Origin: JAXGXJ01 sp963816155
Lineage (GTDB): Bacteria; Actinomycetota; Thermoleophilia; RBG-16-64-13
Direction: 5' to 3'
Assembly (NCBI GenBank): GCA_963816155.1
Contig: CAWFJE010000010.1
Span: 62,001 to 126,000, forward strand
DNA length: 64,000 bases
Made by a program: the position numbers and the translations under genes
Shown: piece after piece, positions 20,594-29,748 of the stretch
How positions within the stretch are numbered: position 1 is the stretch's first letter
Layout of the letters: each line of letters starts with the position of its first letter
The notes under the pieces: model-generated
Told to the model about the DNA's origin: nothing
Databases searched by the model: none
The model's input: the letters and a program-made list of their open reading frames with translations, nothing else

Positions 20594-21756
20594 GCACAGG
20601 CGCGATCGTCCTGGCCGCAGGACAGTCGTCCCGCATGGGCGCGGTCAAAGCGCTGGTGCCCGTCGGAGGGCTTCCGGCGCTGGACAGGGTCGTGACCTCG
20701 CTGGCCGCGGCGGGTGTGGACGAGACCATAGTGGTCACGGGCTATCATGCCGAGAAACTGCGTCCTCACATCCAACACCTTGGGATTCGAGAGGCGCACA
20801 ACCCGAGCCCCGAGCGAGGCATGTTCTCATCGGTGCGGGCGGGCATTGCGGCGCTCTCGGCGTCACACACCGCTTTCTTCGTACTTCCCGTCGACCATGC
20901 GCTGCTCGGTCCAGAGGTGCTCACCGCGCTTCTGCGGCACCTCGTCGTCGACCGCGCCGACGTGGTCCACCCCAGCTGCGCCGGGCTGCGGGGCCACCCT
21001 CCCCTACTCTCGGCCGCCCTCAGAACCGGGCTTCTCGCGGCCCCCGACGACGCGCTACTCAGCACACTCCTGGAGGACCCCGCCCTTCGGGTGACGCAAG
21101 TCGACGTCGACGACCTGACCATCCTCCTCGATATGGATACACCCGAAGACCTCGTGGCCATGCGCCACTTCGCGGCGCTCCGCGAAGACCGCGACCGCGG
21201 CGAGGACCGTTTGGAGGAGGCTGAGGCACTCTATCTCCTCGAGGTGGTGCGGACGCCTGAGCGCGTCCGCGCGCACTGCCGGGCCGTAGCCTCTGTCGGC
21301 ACCATGGTGGCTGGATCTCTTGAGCCTGCGCTGCCGGGACTCGATGGCGCTCTGGTCCGCTCCGCGTGTCTCCTCCACGACATGGTGAGAACCCAAGGAG
21401 CCCGCAGGCATGCGCTCCTTGGCGCACGCATCCTCCGCAACTTGGGGCTGCCCCGACTCGGAGCCGTGGTGGGGGCGCACATGATGCTCCCCATCGACCC
21501 GGACGACTCGCCCCTGCTCGCAGAGGAGGAAGTGGTCTATCTGGCCGACAAGATGGTCGTCGAGGACCGGGTGGCCGGGCTGAGAGAACGGGAAGAGCGT
21601 GCCCTCAAGAAGCATGCCGGCGATGCGACCGCCACCAGCGGTATCGCGGCGCGCATGCGTACAGCACGAGCTATCGCCGCCAAGGTCGAGGCCATATCGG
21701 GCAGACCGCTCGCCGACATCGTCCCCCAGCACCCTAGCTCGGCGTGCGAAAGCTGA
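20590..21756 (+). CDS. Fusion: MobA/MocA-like nucleotidyltransferase plus HD domain
   Basis: The 388-residue protein begins with a nucleotidyltransferase domain of the molybdenum-cofactor type (LAAGQSSRMG at residues 8-17; LPVDHALLGPEVL with the metal-binding Asp; ILLDMDTPEDL). From about residue 210 it has an HD-superfamily domain (RSACLLHDMVRTQGARRHALLGARILRNLG). The fusion resembles the DVU_1551-type transferases I recall from molybdenum-hydroxylase gene sets, but no molybdoenzyme or XdhC-like gene is present here. The GTG start overlaps the ThDP-enzyme stop by four bases. Confidence 0.82.
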   Translation: MSTGAIVLAAGQSSRMGAVKALVPVGGLPALDRVVTSLAAAGVDETIVVTGYHAEKLRPHIQHLGIREAHNPSPERGMFSSVRAGIAALSASHTAFFVLPVDHALLGPEVLTALLRHLVVDRADVVHPSCAGLRGHPPLLSAALRTGLLAAPDDALLSTLLEDPALRVTQVDVDDLTILLDMDTPEDLVAMRHFAALREDRDRGEDRLEEAEALYLLEVVRTPERVRAHCRAVASVGTMVAGSLEPALPGLDGALVRSACLLHDMVRTQGARRHALLGARILRNLGLPRLGAVVGAHMMLPIDPDDSPLLAEEEVVYLADKMVVEDRVAGLREREERALKKHAGDATATSGIAARMRTARAIAAKVEAISGRPLADIVPQHPSSACES

Positions 21757-21764
21757 GCACCATC

Positions 21765-22400
21765 ATGCGCCCCGGGACCGAACACCGCCGCATCTTCCTC
21801 GTGCGCCACGCCGAGCCGGTCATGCCCGAGGGCCCGCGCCGCTACCTGGGACAGACCGACCCGCCGCTCAGCCCTCGAGGCATGGACCAAGCGAAGGCGT
21901 TGGCGCGAGGATTGAGCGCTGTCCCCTTCGTGGCCGCGTACAGCAGCGATCTGCGCAGGTCACGGCAGACGGCCGCCGCGCTGGTAGCGGGACGAGACCT
22001 CGAGGTCAGGGAGCGCACCTGGTTGCGCGAGATCGACGCCGGGTCGTGGGAGATGCTCACCTTCGAACAGGCCGGAGAGTCGTATCCTGACGAGCACGCC
22101 GCGCGCGAGCGCGACCTCGCCGGCACTCCCTTCCCGGGGGGCGAGAGCCTCGTCGACGTCCAGGCTCGGGTGGTCCCAGGCTTCGCGGCCCTCGCTGCCG
22201 ACGCCCATCACGAGGACCCTGGGGATCTTCTCATAGTGGGTCATCGGGCTCTGAATGTCGTCCTTCTCAGCCACCTCCTGGACCGACCCCTGGCCGATGC
22301 CTTCGCCATCAAGCAGGACTACTGCGCCGTGAGCGTCATAGCGATGAAGCCAGGCGCAGATGGCCGGCTGCGGTTCGAGGTGACGCTCGACTACGAGTGA
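21765..22400 (+). CDS. Histidine phosphatase family protein
   Basis: The 211-residue protein has the catalytic FLVRHAEPV (RH at residues 14-15), the YSSDLRRSRQTA segment with the second phosphate-pocket arginine, and the second catalytic His in VGHRALN (about residue 159). It resembles phosphoglycerate-mutase-like and CobC-like phosphatases. ATG 21765 is used; an in-frame GTG at 21744 overlapping the previous gene is equally possible, since neither has a good ribosome site. It ends the plus-strand cassette. A phosphatase acting on the product of the upstream nucleotidyltransferase is an attractive but untested idea. Confidence 0.82.
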   Translation: MRPGTEHRRIFLVRHAEPVMPEGPRRYLGQTDPPLSPRGMDQAKALARGLSAVPFVAAYSSDLRRSRQTAAALVAGRDLEVRERTWLREIDAGSWEMLTFEQAGESYPDEHAARERDLAGTPFPGGESLVDVQARVVPGFAALAADAHHEDPGDLLIVGHRALNVVLLSHLLDRPLADAFAIKQDYCAVSVIAMKPGADGRLRFEVTLDYE

Positions 22401-22452
22401 ACGGCGGGATCAGGCATGGGAGCAGGCCCTGGCGCCACGACCTGCGGGCCCC

Positions 22453-23334
22453 TCAGTTCACATCGACCGGGCCCTCCACCGCCGGTAGAAGCACTTCCTG
22501 CCCGTCCACAGTGGCCGTCGCCGTTATGAAGGCGGCCAGATCGTACCGCCCCGGGGGGACATCGAGACTGTCGTTGATGACCACAGGATAAACCTCCCCC
22601 GGCTGCAGCGTGACCGTCTTGATGGCCTCGGTGAACAGCATGCCCGCGCTCCAACGGTACTTCTCCACGCCCGCTTGGCTGAGGACCACCTCTGCCTCCT
22701 GACCGGTCGCGAAGGTCAGGTCCAGAGGCTTCTGACCCTCGTTGCGGACGTCCAAAGCCCACCACTCCGAGTCACCAGAAGTGAGGGGCGGACCGGCGAC
22801 AGCGAAGCGCACGCGAACATCCGGTGTCGTGACCTGCATGATGGCGGGCGTGTCCGTGACTTCCAACACACCGTCGGTGACGTTGCCCTCCAAGACCATC
22901 CAGTAGTTCGTCCAGGTGAGGGGTGCGACATCCGTTTGTCCCACCGTGGTGCTGAGGCCCACCAGGTCATCGAGATCGAGACCGATGACCTCCATGGTGG
23001 GCCCGCCCGGCTGGGGCGGGTACGATTCGGCGAGGGCGCTGGTGAGCACCAGAGTGGGTTCCCCCGGGTCGCCTCCGCCGCCCCCAGTCCCGTCTTCGGG
23101 GTACACCGCGATGAGGGCGCCGACGACTCTCACCGGCCCCTCGGCCGCTATGGCTTCCTGGACGGTGACTATGCGCGGACCCTCGACCACCGTGGTCGGA
23201 GGGGCCGTGGTCGACGCGGCCGCCGTGGTGTCGGTACCGACCACCGGCTCATCTCCGGCGCAACCCGCGAACCCCATGAAGGCCATCAGGGCCAGCAGAC
23301 CGACGACGACCGGAAGATGCCCACGCTTTCTCAT
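22453..23334 (-). CDS. Lipoprotein with BsuPI-like domain
   Basis: The 293-residue protein has a signal peptide and a lipobox FAGC with the lipidated Cys at residue 25, followed by a Thr/Ala-rich linker. The C-terminal third (VRVRFAVAGPPLT...WWALDVRNEGQKPLDLTFATGQEAEVVL, then TVTLQPGEVYPVVI) resembles the immunoglobulin-like BsuPI domain, named after a Bacillus protease inhibitor. The middle region (about 55-175) matches nothing I know. It is probably an envelope protein. It converges with the histidine phosphatase gene. Confidence 0.72.
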   Translation of the reverse strand: MRKRGHLPVVVGLLALMAFMGFAGCAGDEPVVGTDTTAAASTTAPPTTVVEGPRIVTVQEAIAAEGPVRVVGALIAVYPEDGTGGGGGDPGEPTLVLTSALAESYPPQPGGPTMEVIGLDLDDLVGLSTTVGQTDVAPLTWTNYWMVLEGNVTDGVLEVTDTPAIMQVTTPDVRVRFAVAGPPLTSGDSEWWALDVRNEGQKPLDLTFATGQEAEVVLSQAGVEKYRWSAGMLFTEAIKTVTLQPGEVYPVVINDSLDVPPGRYDLAAFITATATVDGQEVLLPAVEGPVDVN

Positions 23335-23359
23335 GCTCTTCCCCCTGCCCGAACGGTAC

Positions 23360-23935
23360 CTAATCCGCCTGAAATGCTTTGCCTATGGAGAAACCCCGCC
23401 CCAGGTCCTCACCCAGTGCGTAGTAGCGGTTGTCCGACGGGGCCCAGCAGAAGGGACGGATCTTCTCTACCGACGGTTTCCCGTCTTCACCAAGAGCCGA
23501 GTCTTCCGCTTTCACATCTTTGATCTCCCCCACGAACAGTGTGTGGAGTCCCAGCTCAGCCACGTGCACGATGGAACACTCAAGCACCAAGGGGAACTCA
23601 TCCACGTAGGGGGCATCGACGAACTCGGCGCGGACGGGGGTGAGACCGGTGACCGCAAACTTGTCTTCGTCGCGGCCGGACACCAGTCCGAAGTAGTCGG
23701 CAGCGGCGGCATGCTCGCATGAGGGGATATTCACGGTGAAAGCCTTGCGCGCCTCCAGATTCCCATAGGTGTAGGTGGCCTTACGGACGGCGATCGACAC
23801 GCATGGAGGCTTTGAGCAGCAGATACCACCCCAAGCGACCGCCATCGCGTTGGGCTTGTCCTCCGCGTCGTAGGTGCCCACGATGAACACCGGGGTGGGA
23901 TAGACAAGAGTCCGGGGTCCGAGGGACGTCTTCAT
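23360..23935 (-). CDS. Flavin reductase family (FMN-binding split barrel) protein
   Basis: The 191-residue protein has the flavin reductase-like pattern: TLVYPTPVFIVGTYDAEDKPNAMAVAWGG, then CVSIAVRKATYTYGNL, and NIPSCEHAAAADYFGLVSGRDEDKF. Members bind FMN and use NAD(P)H or act as flavin-dependent redox proteins. ATG 23935 follows GGTAGGAGAAAG. It starts 10 bases after the nitroreductase stop, so the two flavoproteins form an operon. Confidence 0.86.
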   Translation of the reverse strand: MKTSLGPRTLVYPTPVFIVGTYDAEDKPNAMAVAWGGICCSKPPCVSIAVRKATYTYGNLEARKAFTVNIPSCEHAAAADYFGLVSGRDEDKFAVTGLTPVRAEFVDAPYVDEFPLVLECSIVHVAELGLHTLFVGEIKDVKAEDSALGEDGKPSVEKIRPFCWAPSDNRYYALGEDLGRGFSIGKAFQAD

Positions 23936-23945
23936 GGTCTTTCTC

Positions 23946-24461
23946 CTACCAATGGTCGTGGTGGACGCGGGAAGCATCGAAGCGGTCGGCCGGTGCCGGC
24001 TTCTCCGCCGGATATCCGACGGGGACGACGGCGAAGGGCACGATGGCCTCCGGGAGGGCGAACAACTCCCTGATGGCCATCACCCGCTCCTCGACGGGAT
24101 AGTACCCCAGCCACACGGCGCCCAGACCCGCTCCGTGGGCGGCCAGAAGCAGGTTCTCCGTAGCGGCCGCACAGTCTTCCACCCAGAAACCGGGGTGCTT
24201 CTCCCTGCTCACATCGGCACAGACCACGATGGCCACCTGAGCATAACGGGTCATCGCCGCGTAGGGCTGAGACCGGCTGATGGTCTCGAGCGCCTCCGGA
24301 TCCCGCACCACGATGAACTCCCAGGGTTGTTGGTTCCCCGCCGAGGGGGCCGCCATAGCGGCGCGCAGCAATCCGACCACGAGTGCGTCGGCCACGGGCT
24401 GCTCGGTGTACCTGCGGACACTGCGACGCGAAAGTATGGCGTCAAGCACTGGTGTCTCCAT
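23946..24461 (-). CDS. Nitroreductase family protein
   Basis: The 171-residue FMN-dependent oxidoreductase begins METPVLDAILSRRSVRRYTEQPV, with the family SRRSVRRY flavin-phosphate motif, and contains APSAGNQQPWEFIVV and AAHGAGLGAVWLGYYP. The physiological substrate is unknown. The ATG has CGGAGGACG upstream. The longer open frame extending to 25028 is not used because it runs through the acyltransferase gene. Confidence 0.88.
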   Translation of the reverse strand: METPVLDAILSRRSVRRYTEQPVADALVVGLLRAAMAAPSAGNQQPWEFIVVRDPEALETISRSQPYAAMTRYAQVAIVVCADVSREKHPGFWVEDCAAATENLLLAAHGAGLGAVWLGYYPVEERVMAIRELFALPEAIVPFAVVPVGYPAEKPAPADRFDASRVHHDHW

Positions 24462-24580
24462 GCGTCCTCCGATAGTCGCTGGGCTATCTCTCGAAGGATA
24501 GCTCACGCGAGACCCACGTGCGCCGGGTCGACGGCCTGCGGGCCGGGCGCAGCGAAGCACGAAGCGCTGCCCCCTTCCGA

Positions 24581-25746
24581 CTAGGGACCGCTTGTCGGCT
24601 GCGCCATCGGGGATGGAGTGCGTTTTCGCCGCACTCTCATGCCCAAGAGAAAGCGCAGTGGCCCGATTCGGCGCACGATCTCGTAGAGGGCGAAGGTGCC
24701 GGCTACCGCGAGCACGAACAGCAAGACCGCCTGCACGCCGCCCGGCAGTGCCCACTGCACGACGTAGAAGGCCAGCACGACTATGACGGTCTGGTGGAGG
24801 ATATACAGCGGGTAGGATGCCTCGCTCAGATACGCGAGCGGACGCGACGGCCGTTCCAGACGGCGCTTTCCGAACCCCATCATGCCCAGGATGGTAAGCC
24901 AGACCGCCGCGAATCCCAACAGGGTCAGGAGGACACGCTGCCAAGAGGGGTCGGGCAGTGGGTTCCGGATGCCGTCGCCGAGCACCCAGAAAAGAGACAG
25001 CGCGATTCCCACAGCCAGCGTCGGCCAACGAAAGCGTTCCGCCGCCTCCATGAAGGCCGATCGCACATGGCGAAGAAGCCCAGACCGAAGATCACCAGGT
25101 AGTAGACCAAGCCCATCCCTGCAACCTCCGGCGCCGCGTCACCGATGAAAAGCAGCACCACCGGCAGGATCCACCAGGCCGGTCGCGCAAGTCGCGCACT
25201 CCAGCGCCGGGCCCACCCGGTCCCCCTGCCCCGGGCCGCCCACACGACGAGAGGGAGGAGGACCAAGGAGATGATGAGCAAGAACAAGATGAACCAGAGT
25301 TGCCCGATTCCGAAGCCGCCGTAGTAATCCCCCCCGTCCTGGACGTTCCAGCGCAGGAAGTCCCCGCTCACCAAGTAGTGACCATACGACTCCTCATAGC
25401 CGGAGTTGAACCGCGCCCCGTACCACGTCTGCGGAGGGATGAGGATGAAGATGCCGAACACGAGAGGCACCAAGAGGCGCTTGACCCGCTCCCACGCGTA
25501 TTCCCCTGCGCTGCGCTTGCGCAGCGCGTAATAGGTGGAACACCCAGCCAGGAAGAAGAGAAGCGGCATGTGCCACACACTGATGAACCACAAAACGTCG
25601 GTGACCGCTTGGGAAAGGACATCGGCTTTGACGTAGAAGTCCTCGCCTGCGTTGAACACCCGCAAAACGTGGAAGGGGAAGAGTAGGAGCACCGCGAGGA
25701 CCCGCAGCCAATCGATGAAGTGCAGACGCGAAGCGTTGTCCGGCAT
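24581..25746 (-). pseudogene. Acyltransferase 3 family membrane protein, frameshifted as read
   Basis: Acyltransferase_3 proteins O-acylate sugars or lipids at the membrane using about ten helices. The N-terminal part (from ATG 25746, GGGGAG upstream) starts RLHFIDWLRVLAVLLLFPFHVLRVF, contains WHMPLLFFLAGCSTYYALRKRS, and runs to YYLVIFGLGFFAM at about 25067. There the frame breaks; the remaining helices continue in another frame as RSAFMEAAERFRWPTLAVGIALSLFWVLG to YPLYILHQTVIVVL. Restoring one missing G (ATGTGC to ATGGTGC) rejoins the halves as AMVRSAF. A sequence error or a recent inactivation both fit. Confidence 0.75.
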
Positions 25747-25852
25747 GCTCAGTCTCCCCGGCGTACAGTGACCTGCAGGAAGGACCTCGGATCCCCGCCG
25801 CTCGATCCCCGCGACCAGGTCCACGCTCACTTTACGACGCCGCAGACCGATT

Positions 25853-26125
25853 TCACATCCCCCGCTCTTCGGACAGCATGCGCTCGGCGGCAGCAGTGGC
25901 CTCTTCGCGCAGTTCGGCATCGAAGACCGGGCGTCCTCGCACTTCCCACTGCCTCAGCGAACCGCCTCTTTCCAAGAAGACGGGGCGCAATTCGACCCAG
26001 CAGGTGACGCGATAGATGCGTCCCTGGTGATCCACCAACTGCCCCACCCCCCATTCCGGTCTGCGGAAAGGGGGCTCCACAGTGGTGAAGAGGGAGCGCT
26101 CGCGCCTGCGCGACCAGAACGCCAT
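25853..26125 (-). CDS. Small conserved-looking protein coupled to photolyase
   Basis: The 90-residue soluble protein is rich in Arg and Glu (start MAFWSRRRERSLFTTVEPPF; middle WGVGQLVDHQGRIYRVTCWVELRPVFL; end EERMLSEERGM-like acidic helix). I do not recognise a family. Its ATG overlaps the photolyase stop (TGATG), so it is very probably translated from the photolyase mRNA. The IYRVTCWVELRPVFLERGG strand pattern suggests a small beta domain. Confidence 0.6.
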   Translation of the reverse strand: MAFWSRRRERSLFTTVEPPFRRPEWGVGQLVDHQGRIYRVTCWVELRPVFLERGGSLRQWEVRGRPVFDAELREEATAAAERMLSEERGM

Positions 26126-27583
26126 CAGATGCGCGTCATCCTGAAGGCTTCCAAGGCACGCAGTCGGGCGACGCCGTGATCGATGATCGGCGCTGGAGGG
26201 GATGTCCGCCCCGGCGGCAGCCAACGGTCCAGGTACGTATGATCGGGATCGAATCGCCGGACCTGCAGGTCGGGGTTGTAGACGCGAAAGAAGGGCGCGG
26301 CGTCCGGTCCAGAGCCGGCCGTCCACTGCCAGCCAAGGCTGTTGTTGGCCAAGTCGGCATCGACGAGTTGCTCCCAGAACCACGCCGCCCCTTGCTGCCA
26401 GGGGAGCAGCAGATCCTTGGTGAGGAAGGAGGCGACCACCATGCGGACCCGGTTGTGCATCCACCCCTCAGCTCACCAGCTGACGCATACCCGCGTCCAC
26501 AAGGGGAAAGCCTGTGAGCCCCTCCTTCCAGGCAGCGAGACCTTCGGGGTCTTCGTGCCACGGAAAGCGACTGAACTCGGGTCTAAAAGGCTGCGATGCG
26601 ATGGTAGGGAAATGGTAGAGAAGATAGTGGCCGAACTCCCTCCAGCCCAACTGGCGCAGGAAGGCGTCTGCCCCTTCCTGCGTGGCGGCGAGGTCCCGGC
26701 GCGGGTTCGTTCCGGCCCGCGGCTGCGTCGCCGGCCGCCCGGACACTTCCCGGATAGTGTGCCAGACCTGCTGAGGTGTGATCTCCCCGAAATGCAGATG
26801 CGGTGACAGGCGCGATACTCCCTCCACGGCGGGATAGTCGCGAGCTGTGGCGTAGTCGGCCAACGCTTCTTTGAGAAAGCGGTCGAGTCGCCGCCGGGCT
26901 CCTTCCTCCCCCGGCTGCCACGCCACCCTGCCGCTCACCGGGTCGGGCTGCCGGCGCAGGCCCGGAGCCGGCGCGACAGCCTGCTGCAGACCAGGAGCGG
27001 ATGCGACGGTCCGCCACGGACCGGGGTCGCGCGCTACGGCCTGAGCCAGAAGGTCCTCGGGCACAGACACCAACGTGCGCGGCGGAGCGAGAGGGGAGCG
27101 GGGCTCGGGAAGCGCGAGACACGACCGCCAGAAGGCTCCGAACTGGACGAACGGTCTCCCCGCGCGAGACAGGTGCTCCTCGGGCTCGAAGAGCACCGGC
27201 CCCGAGAACGTCCGCGCCCTCACGCCCAGCGTCTCCAGGGCGACACGCACTCGGCGATCGAGGTCCAAGGCGTACGGCTCCAGCAGCGCATTCCAGGCCA
27301 CTTCCCCCGCGCCCAGAGCCACCGCCAGATCGGGGAGCACGCGGACGGGATCGCCGGACAGGAACTGCAGGGCCACACCGCGGGCGTCGAGATCGGCGGA
27401 CAGGTGGCGCAAGGACGCGGTCAGCCACCAGCGGGCGGCCACGCCGGGAGACCACCGAGAGCCCTTCTCCCAGTCCTGCAGATACACGGGCAGGAGAGGG
27501 TCTCCTCGCTCTACGGCCCGAGAAAGGGCGGGGTTGTCGGCCAAGCGCAGATCGCGGCGGAACCAAACGATGGTGAGGGACAT
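26125..27583 (-). pseudogene. phrB: Deoxyribodipyrimidine photolyase, frameshifted as read
   Basis: Photolyase repairs UV-induced cyclobutane dimers with FAD and light. The first 370 codons give the N-terminal photolyase domain (IVWFRRDLRLADNPALS) and most of the FAD domain (YPAVEGVSRLSPHLHFGEITP, QLGWREFGHYLLYHFP, GFPLVDAGMRQLVS). A TGA then interrupts at about 26469. The rest (GWMHNRVRMVVASFLTKDLL, NSLGWQWTAGSGPDAAPFFR) continues in another frame to 26125. The family reads MRQLxxTGWMHNR here, so one base is surplus beside a GGGG run. ATG 27583 follows AAGGAGGTG. The rebuilt protein would be about 485 residues, normal for the family. Confidence 0.88.
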
Positions 27584-27640
27584 TCCCACCTCCTTGAGGG
27601 TCTATTGTACCCTCAGGCCTCAGTCACGGGACCGTTCGGC

Positions 27641-27652
27641 TATTATTGACAC
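27641..27652 (+). promoter_or_regulatory. Leaderless promoter of the PEGA/beta-propeller gene
   Basis: TATTAT (27641-27646) is followed by six bases and then the ATG at 27653, the same -10-to-start geometry as at mihF. No ribosome site lies before the ATG. The -35 region is weak. Confidence 0.55.
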
Positions 27653-29227
27653 ATGCACGATGTTCCGCCTCTCTCGGACGGGGAAAGCAGCCGTCAAGAT
27701 CTGCAGAAGGCGCGCCAGCACCTGCGGAGGCGTTACCGGCTGCGCCGAACCGCCTTCGCCGTCATGTTGGTCGTGATACTGACGGCAATTGGCTACGGCC
27801 TCTTCCTCCTTCTGGGAGACGACACCACTTCAACGGCCGGGGTCACGAGCGTGGCAGCCATCCCGTCGAGGACCACGGCTCTCGGCTCCGCTTCCAACGA
27901 GGCAGGCGACGGCCAAGACGGCACCGAAGCGACCACCGGCCAGGCGACCGTTGCCGCGAGCACCCCTTCATCCGCCCCCATCACCTCGCCCCCGCGGGTG
28001 AATCTGCCTCGGCAGAGACTCGAGGTCACAACCAACCCCGAGATCACCAACCTCGAGATCACCCTGCAGGACGGTACTGTCCTCACCGGCAAGACCCCCT
28101 TCTCCTACCAGGTTCCCGGCGGCGACATCACGCTCCGCTTCCAGAAGAAGGGCTACAACGTGACCACCAAAGAACTGACTCTGGACAATCCTCGTTCGCT
28201 GAAGGTCTGGATGGACCCCGAGGGACTCCTCCACGAAAGCGTCATCCGCTACAAGTGCGGTCCCAACCCCAAACAGGTGGCCTTCACGCCCGACGGCGAA
28301 GAGATGTGGGTGTCGCTCCTGGGCGGACACGGGCTGGAGATCTACGAACCCACCACGGGCGAGAAGATCGACGGGGTGAAACTGGGCGAGCATGGCGCCG
28401 TTGAAGTCATCTTCACGAAGGACGGCAAGACCGCCTACGCCAGCCAGATGGAGACAGCCTCGGTGTTCGAGATCGATCGGGCCACCCGCCAAGTGAGGCG
28501 CACCTTCAAGACCGGCGGCGAATGGACCAAAGTACTGTTGCTCTCTCCCGACGAGGAGACCATCTGGGCCACCAACTGGATCACCAACGACGTCTCGGAG
28601 ATAGACCTCACAACGGGCAAGTTGGTCCGGCGCATGAAGACCGTGGTCACTCCCCGAGGTCTCTACGTCACACCTGACGGTGGGCGCCTGTTCGTGGCCG
28701 GATTCGAGAACGGCGATATCCAGCGCATAGACCTCGCCACGGGCAAGGGTGAGGTGCTGTACAAGACCGGCGGGGCCATGCGCCACATGGTCGGGGACGA
28801 CTCCCGTGGTCTCCTCTATGTGGACGACCTGTCTACGAAGGAGGTGTTCGTGGTCGACCTGGCCACTGAGAAGGTCACCAAACTCGCCGACACCGACGAG
28901 CGTCCCAACACCATGGACCTCTCCCCCGACGGCAAGGTCCTCTACATCTCCTGCCGCGGCAAGGACAACCCCAAGACCTATTACATACCTGGTCCGGAAT
29001 GGGGTTCGGTACTGGCCGTCGACACGGCGACAGGGAAGATACTGGATGCCATCGTGGGAGGCAACCAGTGCACGGGCCTCGACGTCTCCCCCGACGGGAT
29101 CTTGCTGGCCTTCTCAGACTTCCTCGACAACAAGATCCGCGTGTACACGATCCCGGACTACGAGACCCTGGCCGCTGGCGGCGGCGGACGGGCCGAGGAG
29201 CACTTGGTCGACATCGTGAAGCGCTAG
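27653..29227 (+). CDS. Membrane-anchored PEGA-domain / YVTN beta-propeller protein
   Basis: The 524-residue protein has a basic N-terminus, one membrane segment at about 33-54 (FAVMLVVILTAIGYGLFLLL), a Thr/Ser/Ala-rich linker to about 118, and a PEGA domain (about 120-185: LEVTTNPEITNLEITLQDG, GKTPFSYQVPGG). A C-terminal seven-bladed-type propeller follows with repeated F/LSPDG..V/LY/F units (VAFTPDGEEMWVSLLGG, IFTKDGKTAYASQ, LLSPDEETIWATN, YVTPDGGRLFVAG, DLSPDGKVLYISC). It would sit outside the membrane, binding a ligand or wall component. Function unknown. Confidence 0.78.
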   Translation: MHDVPPLSDGESSRQDLQKARQHLRRRYRLRRTAFAVMLVVILTAIGYGLFLLLGDDTTSTAGVTSVAAIPSRTTALGSASNEAGDGQDGTEATTGQATVAASTPSSAPITSPPRVNLPRQRLEVTTNPEITNLEITLQDGTVLTGKTPFSYQVPGGDITLRFQKKGYNVTTKELTLDNPRSLKVWMDPEGLLHESVIRYKCGPNPKQVAFTPDGEEMWVSLLGGHGLEIYEPTTGEKIDGVKLGEHGAVEVIFTKDGKTAYASQMETASVFEIDRATRQVRRTFKTGGEWTKVLLLSPDEETIWATNWITNDVSEIDLTTGKLVRRMKTVVTPRGLYVTPDGGRLFVAGFENGDIQRIDLATGKGEVLYKTGGAMRHMVGDDSRGLLYVDDLSTKEVFVVDLATEKVTKLADTDERPNTMDLSPDGKVLYISCRGKDNPKTYYIPGPEWGSVLAVDTATGKILDAIVGGNQCTGLDVSPDGILLAFSDFLDNKIRVYTIPDYETLAAGGGGRAEEHLVDIVKR

Positions 29228-29329
29228 ACCGGCCTGCCCCGGCCGATGCCTGGCCAAACACGCCGGCCTTCTGCTCCTTCCAACCGTCCCGCGTTATCAG
29301 CACACCGAGCAACACAAGGAGGATCGAAG

Positions 29330-29680
29330 ATGGCCAACCCGTTGTTCCATTGGGAACTCATGGTCGGCGACGTAGACCAAGCCAAGGCTTTCTATGCGAA
29401 GGTCTTCGATTGGGAGGTGGACGACCAGAACTTCCCAACCTACCCCCTCATCAAGACCGGCGACACCCCGGGAGGAGCCTTCATGGCGAAGCCGTCAGGA
29501 GTGGCCCAGCCCGCGTTCAACGTCTATTTCCACACAGACGACATCGAGAGCACCCTGACCCGGATCAAAGTCTTGGGGGGCAAGATCATCGCGCCCAAGA
29601 CTCCCATCCCCGGCATGGGCTTCTGGGCCATGTTCGCCGACCTTGACGGCATACCCATCGGCCTGCTGCAGCCCGAGTAG
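29330..29680 (+). CDS. VOC (glyoxalase/bleomycin-resistance fold) family protein
   Basis: The 116-residue protein has the two-repeat vicinal oxygen chelate pattern: FHWELMVGDVDQAKAFYAKVFDWEV, then FNVYFHTDDIESTLTRIKVLGGKII and MGFWAMFADLDGIPIGLLQPE. VOC proteins usually coordinate a metal through His/Glu residues; the substrate cannot be inferred. AAGGAGG precedes the ATG. It follows the propeller gene by 102 bases. Confidence 0.88.
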   Translation: MANPLFHWELMVGDVDQAKAFYAKVFDWEVDDQNFPTYPLIKTGDTPGGAFMAKPSGVAQPAFNVYFHTDDIESTLTRIKVLGGKIIAPKTPIPGMGFWAMFADLDGIPIGLLQPE

Positions 29681-29748
29681 AGTCCCCGGCTCGGACGTGA
29701 CCCGTCGGTCGCCCGTGGGAGACTCAGGGCCCTGCGCCGCGCTCCCGG

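Noticed and set aside
24925..25920. Acyltransferase start far upstream at 25920
   Set aside because: The first 58 residues are Cys/Arg/Pro-rich and unlike the family; ATG 25746 has a ribosome site and begins with the family's first helix.
26460..26475. In-frame TGA of the photolyase gene as a second selenocysteine codon
   Set aside because: Sequence after the TGA in the same frame is unrelated to photolyase; the family sequence resumes in a different frame, so this is an indel. The position is normally Thr, not Cys, and there is no SECIS-like stem at the right distance.
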